Assembly (NCBI GenBank): GCA_034440455.1
Contig: JAWXCB010000083.1
Location: 1-34,581, forward strand
Reading direction: 5' to 3'
DNA from: JAWXCB01 sp034440455
GTDB taxonomy: Bacteria; Bacteroidota; Bacteroidia; Chitinophagales; CAIOSU01
DNA length: 34,581 nucleotides
Part shown: positions 31,525-34,581 of the stretch, piece after piece
Numbering within the stretch: the stretch's first letter is position 1
Layout: each line of letters starts with the position of its first letter
The notes under the pieces: generated by a model
What the model saw: the letters and a program-made list of their open reading frames with translations, nothing else
The model's database searches: none
What the model was told of the DNA's origin: nothing
Translations under genes and position numbers: made by a program

Positions 31525-32481
31525 ATGACATCTGAAGTACAAGCAGTTGACGCGATGGCGGCATCCTATAAAAAACTGAAAGACGAAATCGGCAAAGTGA
31601 TTATCGGGCAGGATAAAGTCATCGAAGCGGTGATGATTTCCATTTTTTGTGACGGGCACAGTTTGCTGGTGGGCGTTCCGGGATTGGCGAAAACGCTGCT
31701 CGTGAGCACGCTCGCGCAGGCGCTGGAACTTTCGTTTAAAAGAATTCAATTCACGCCCGACCTGATGCCGTCTGATATCACCGGCTCAGAAATTTTGGAT
31801 GAACACCGCCAGTTTAAATTCAACCGCGGTCCGCTGTTTGCCAACATCGTGCTCGCGGATGAAATCAACCGTACGCCTCCAAAAACACAAGCCGCATTGC
31901 TTGAGGCGATGCAGGAACGCTCCGTTACTGCGGGCGGCACTACGCATAAATTAGAGCTTCCGTTTTTCGTACTCGCTACGCAAAACCCGATTGAGCAGGA
32001 AGGAACCTATCCGTTGCCCGAAGCACAACTTGACCGTTTCATGTTCAATATCGTGGTGGACTATCCTTCGTTTGAAGAAGAAAAAACGGTAGTAAAAAAC
32101 ACCACTTCTTTCCGTGAAGTGACGGTAAACAAGAGCCTGTCTGCAAAAGATATTATCGGCTTTCAGCAACTCGTGCGCAAAATTCCCATTGCAGATAATG
32201 TGCTTGACTATGCCGTGACGCTTGCCAGCAAAACGCGCCCCAACACACCGAAAGCTCCCGAAATCGTAAACAACTATCTCACGTGGGGAGCAGGTCCGCG
32301 CGCTTCGCAATATCTCGTGCTGGGCGCAAAATGCCATGCCGCCATCCACGGCAAATATTCACCGGATATTGAAGATGTGCAGGCAGTAGCGCTCTCCATC
32401 TTGCGCCACCGCGTGGTGAAAAACTATAAGGCAGAAGCTGAAGGTGTGAGCGTGGATGAGATTTTCAAAAAATTGTTTTAA
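31525..32481 (+). CDS. MoxR-family AAA+ ATPase
   Basis: The 318-residue protein has Walker A GVPGLAKT (50-57), Walker B NIVLADEINRTPPKTQAALL (starting ~107), sensor 1 (FVLATQNPIEQEGTYPLPEA) and the lid. MoxR ATPases act as chaperones for metal-protein or envelope systems, usually next to DUF58 and VWA-domain genes. Here no DUF58 gene follows; a hicBA remnant comes 17 bases downstream instead. Complete, with a normal length. Confidence 0.93.
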   Translation: MTSEVQAVDAMAASYKKLKDEIGKVIIGQDKVIEAVMISIFCDGHSLLVGVPGLAKTLLVSTLAQALELSFKRIQFTPDLMPSDITGSEILDEHRQFKFNRGPLFANIVLADEINRTPPKTQAALLEAMQERSVTAGGTTHKLELPFFVLATQNPIEQEGTYPLPEAQLDRFMFNIVVDYPSFEEEKTVVKNTTSFREVTVNKSLSAKDIIGFQQLVRKIPIADNVLDYAVTLASKTRPNTPKAPEIVNNYLTWGAGPRASQYLVLGAKCHAAIHGKYSPDIEDVQAVALSILRHRVVKNYKAEAEGVSVDEIFKKLF

Positions 32482-32498
32482 AAAATATTCCGATCAAA

Positions 32499-32723
32499 TT
32501 GAAAGTCCTTGTCCATGATGATGAGAAAAAAGGATTTTGGGCAGAAGTACCTTCATTGCCAGGATGTTTTACGCAGGCTGATACAATGGAAGAATTAATT
32601 TCCAATATTTATGAAGCAGTGGAAGGCTATTTGAAAGTGCGCGAAGAAGAAGATGCTGTTTCGCGCAAGGGCAGAAAAGGTAGTCGCAGAGAGAAATATA
32701 AAGTGATAAAGATGGTAGTGTGA
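32499..32723 (+). CDS. hicB: HicB-family antitoxin with unusual C-terminus
   Basis: The 74-residue product has the HicB partial-RNase-H core (GFWAEVPSLPGCFTQADTME then ELISNIYEAVEGYL). HicB neutralises HicA and often represses the operon. No ATG precedes the core; TTG 32499 is used, and ATT 32487 is also possible. The C-terminus is odd: between the helix and the final KVIKMVV lies a basic insert VSRKGRKGSRREKY resembling the CGCAAAG-type dispersed repeat (see 11578). The stop overlaps the hicA ATG (ATGA-like TGATG), typical of the pair, although hicB-first order is less usual. Confidence 0.75.
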   Translation: MKVLVHDDEKKGFWAEVPSLPGCFTQADTMEELISNIYEAVEGYLKVREEEDAVSRKGRKGSRREKYKVIKMVV

Positions 32724-32929
32724 TGAAATCTGTGAACGGAAAAAAACTGTGCAAAATTGTAGAACGAAAGCGATGGATTTTAAAACGCATAAACGGAAGT
32801 CATCACATCTATAAACGAGAAGGAAAATAGGAACTCCTTGTAATTCCCGTGCATAAAAATCAGGATTTGAAATCAGGCTTGCTGAGAACCATCATGCGCA
32901 TGAGCGGAATTGAAGAAAGCGAATTGTAA
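32723..32929 (+). pseudogene. hicA: HicA mRNA interferase broken by an in-frame TAG
   Basis: The frame reads MKSVNGKKLCKIVERKRWIL and KRINGSHHIYKREGK, with the catalytic-histidine motif GSHH, then TAG at 32828-32830. It continues in frame as ELLVIPVHKNQDLKSGLLR and TIMRMSGIEESEL to TAA at 32927-32929. The whole is the standard 68-codon HicA. The stop replaces one residue just before the conserved VPVH segment. The 35-residue product would lack the second half of the double-stranded RNA-binding fold and is presumably inactive. Confidence 0.85.
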
Positions 32930-33012
32930 GATTTTGAACACGTTCCCTAAATGGAACAGTAAAAAATGCAGGGAGCAGTGCGGTATTCTTTGCTCAGAAA
33001 TTTATAAAAAGC

Positions 33013-33047
33013 ACAAAGCCCGTTCACTTCCAGCGAACGGGCTTTGT
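33013..33047 (-). terminator. Intrinsic terminator of the fibronectin-III gene
   Basis: ACAAAGCCCGTTC (33013-33025) pairs exactly with GAACGGGCTTTGT (33035-33047) across a 9-base loop. On the minus strand it is followed by GCTTTTTAT, fitting termination after the gene ending at 33075. It may also stop plus-strand hicBA transcripts, though with a poor T-run. Confidence 0.75.
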
Positions 33048-33074
33048 ATATTCAGCGTCCTTTGGGGACAAGGC

Positions 33075-33713
33075 TTATACAGCCATGCTGCTAATGGCAT
33101 CCGAAAAACCGCCCAGACCATCTTTTCCTACTGCGGCTATGCGCCAGGAATAGATAGTACCGGGAACGAGTCCTTCCAGAACGATGCGGGTCTTTTTCGA
33201 GTATCCCGCATTTTCCCAAACGACATCCGGTGAAATCGGACTTGAAACGGTCTGCTGGATGAGGTAACTGCCTACACCCTTTTTGACACCGTCCCACTCC
33301 AACTTCATCGCGCCTGACTGACCTTTGATAAATGCGCTCTGCACATTCTGCACAGGGGGAAGAGGCGACTGCACCGGGGTGCCACGCTCCACTACCTGCC
33401 ATCCGCCTTTTTCCAAAGAGATTTTATCGCCTTTGGTTATATTGACGGAATAGTTGCCAAGCAAGGTCAGGAGATTTTCCACGATTTCTCTTTTCTCTTT
33501 ACGGATTTGAATCATCGTGCTGTCGCGATCTGCCGAGTTGACGATGGCGTCAACAAGCAGTTCGTTTGCAGTGATTACATCCGCAAGCGGAGGGTTAGGA
33601 GAAACATAAATCAACGGGAATGACCCCATTTTCGTGGTTATCTCAGTAGCCATTACTGCCACTTCCGTGGCATTTTTGCTGCTGAACCCAAACTTAATTC
33701 TAACTACGCTCAT
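33075..33713 (-). CDS. Fibronectin type III domain protein
   Basis: The 212-residue protein has no signal peptide. Residues ~1-110 are a helical/alpha-beta region (SVVRIKFGFSSKNATEVAVM, LIYVSPNPPLADVITANELL) of unknown family. Residues ~118-212 are an FN3 domain (GAMKLEWDGVKKGVGSYLIQ, PGTIYSWRIAAVG). Such two-part proteins occur in Bacteroidota without known function. It has a terminator downstream and a long, repeat-rich upstream region, and it is transcribed away from it. Confidence 0.75.
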   Translation of the reverse strand: MSVVRIKFGFSSKNATEVAVMATEITTKMGSFPLIYVSPNPPLADVITANELLVDAIVNSADRDSTMIQIRKEKREIVENLLTLLGNYSVNITKGDKISLEKGGWQVVERGTPVQSPLPPVQNVQSAFIKGQSGAMKLEWDGVKKGVGSYLIQQTVSSPISPDVVWENAGYSKKTRIVLEGLVPGTIYSWRIAAVGKDGLGGFSDAISSMAV

Positions 33714-33876
33714 GGTATTGCTATTTTGGTAACCCCGCGCAAGCCGCTCAGCCCCGGCAGCCCGCTACAGGAATCTTGTTTGCTCGACCGAATGGAACAT
33801 TTCGTGTTCATGCGCTACATATACGAAAGCAAACGAAGTTTGTTTAAACTACCCATTTTATCAGCTAATAACGAGC

Positions 33877-33906
33877 TACGTAAAATTACGTAAACATTTA
33901 CATAAT
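33877..33906. promoter_or_regulatory. Overlapping operator-like palindromes
   Basis: TACGTAA-AA-TTACGTA (33877-33892) is a perfect inverted repeat. ATTACGTAAA-CA-TTTACATAAT (33885-33906) overlaps it and matches at 9 of 10 positions per arm. Together they give three TTACGTAAA-like half-sites in 30 bases, about 165 bases before the fibronectin-III gene start. The regulator is unknown. Confidence 0.45.
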
Positions 33907-34115
33907 TTATTGATTTACAATGAATTAGACAACATAATTTTGGGTTAAAATCATTGAAATATTTTTTTGAGGAGGAATGAAACCCGCGTTTTTGAAAGAA
34001 ATGCGGGAGCGGAAAATGAAGTTGAAAACTTTCATTTGCTGTCTTATTCTCCAAATAAATTAGTAAAAATTTTTGAATCTGATAATAGATTTCAAAATTT
34101 GTGTAACAGTCGCGG

Positions 34116-34296
34116 GTTTTTTTCGGTAAAAAAATGAATGTCTGTATTAGAATAATAAAATATTATACTAAGCGCTCCATTTTTTAGAAAAAATTTTCAA
34201 ACTCAGTATTAGAATTTTGAATTGCTGTATTAGATGCTGTTTTTTTCAGGTAAAAAAATGGATGCCTGTGGCAGATGGATAAATTTCTGTAGTGAA
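34116..34296. repeat. 30-bp direct repeat and phased CTGTATTAGA-like words
   Basis: A 30-base unit (G, T7, C(A)GGT, A7, TGRATGYCTGT) occurs at 34116-34145 and 34239-34269, with one indel and two substitutions. CTGTATTAGA-like words begin at 34142, 34204, 34225, 34266 and 34287, with gaps of 62, 21, 41 and 21 bases. No gene is visible within it. Confidence 0.6.
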
Positions 34297-34338
34297 GTTG
34301 AAATTTTTTTGTGAAAAAATTCGCGCAGTTAACGCCCT

Positions 34339-34581
34339 TTATCCATCAGTACGCAGCAACTCCACGGGCATCTTTTCGCCAATCAGCCACCTGCCGCGCC
34401 ACACATTATCCGCATCAAATTGCAATGCGCAGGTGAGCGCGTTTTCTGAACGGATTTCCAAAATGGATTTGTCAGCGTTTTCCTGAAGATTCCAAAACTG
34501 CTCGCAGCCTGCGTTTCCGGCTCCTATTTTTCCGTTTGATAAAAATGTCAACGGGCGTTTATCGTAGCCGATGCGGTGATA
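34339..34581 (-). CDS. 3' end of an unidentified gene, cut by the window edge
   Basis: The minus-strand frame is open from the window end to the stop at 34339-34341, giving at least 80 residues (YHRIGYDKRPLTFLSNGKIG, then AGNAGCEQFWNLQENADK, ending WRGRWLIGEKMPVELLRTDG). The pattern is beta-rich with conserved-looking Trp and Cys residues, like the C-terminal domain of a larger protein. I cannot name the family. The start lies beyond the window. Confidence 0.6.
   Translation of the reverse strand, partial: YHRIGYDKRPLTFLSNGKIGAGNAGCEQFWNLQENADKSILEIRSENALTCALQFDADNVWRGRWLIGEKMPVELLRTDG

Larger units (their letters stand above)
33714..34338. other. 625-bp AT-rich noncoding region with repeats
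   Basis: No credible gene is seen here. It contains overlapping operator-like palindromes (33877-33906), a TAATTTTG -7-like element on the plus strand (33935-33942) with TTG 22 bases upstream, a 30-base direct repeat 123-124 bases apart (34116 and 34239), and several CTGTATTAGA-like words. It lies upstream of the fibronectin-III gene and downstream of the partial gene at the window end. Confidence 0.6.

Noticed and set aside
33977..34063. 28-codon ORF preceded by AGGAGG
   Set aside because: The AGGAGG is one base from the ATG, too close to act as a ribosome site, and Bacteroidota rarely use such sites. The peptide matches nothing known to me.

Overview
The window is most likely chromosomal DNA from a member of the Bacteroidota. 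The main evidence is two proteins with C-terminal type IX secretion (T9SS) sorting domains, two Omp28-family proteins, a DUF6029-like outer-membrane protein and a SurA/PpiC chaperone series. Several genes also have promoter elements matching the Bacteroidota -7 consensus TAnnTTTG, and Shine-Dalgarno sequences are generally absent. No rRNA, tRNA, CRISPR array, transposase or phage gene was seen.

Layout. (1) 1-4358: a plus-strand series of envelope genes: a CsgG-like exported protein, a small lipoprotein, a DUF6175-like exported protein, a helical-repeat exported protein and a membrane M48 metallopeptidase. (2) 4359-6670: an accessory, decaying region. It holds a formylglycine-generating-enzyme-like gene broken by one in-frame TAA, a brnT-type toxin gene broken by a frameshift, a very small membrane protein, and several hairpin-rich repeats, including a two-hairpin element present three times with compensatory base changes. 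(3) 6673-11557, minus strand: a cyclophilin-FKBP lipoprotein, a conserved hypothetical and a 1123-residue fused isobutyryl-CoA mutase (icmF). (4) 11713-15976, minus strand: a full phosphate-uptake operon pstS-pstC-pstA-pstB-phoU, with a Pho-box-like pair of 11-bp direct repeats ahead of pstS. (5) 16167-21715, minus strand: pheT, a PIN-domain toxin/antitoxin pair, an Omp28-like lipoprotein and a DUF6029-like barrel. (6) 21903-25086: a thioredoxin-like protein, a T9SS cargo protein and an Omp28-T9SS protein. (7) 25139-26884, minus strand: radC, rpsT and dedA. (8) 27051-32481, plus strand: three SurA/PpiC-type chaperones and a MoxR ATPase. (9) 32499-34581: a hicB/hicA pair whose hicA has an internal stop, a fibronectin-III protein, a 625-bp AT-rich noncoding region with repeats, and the 3' end of an unidentified gene.

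Functional themes are outer-membrane biogenesis and periplasmic folding (PPIases, SurA series, Omp28/thioredoxin, CsgG-like cluster), phosphate uptake and core housekeeping (pheT, rpsT, radC). Short dispersed repeats recur, and two of them lie exactly at gene starts. Three small accessory genes (FGE-like, brnT, hicA) each carry one inactivating lesion while the long core genes are intact, which favours real gene decay over poor base calling. All assignments come from reading translated sequence and motifs; no database search was possible.
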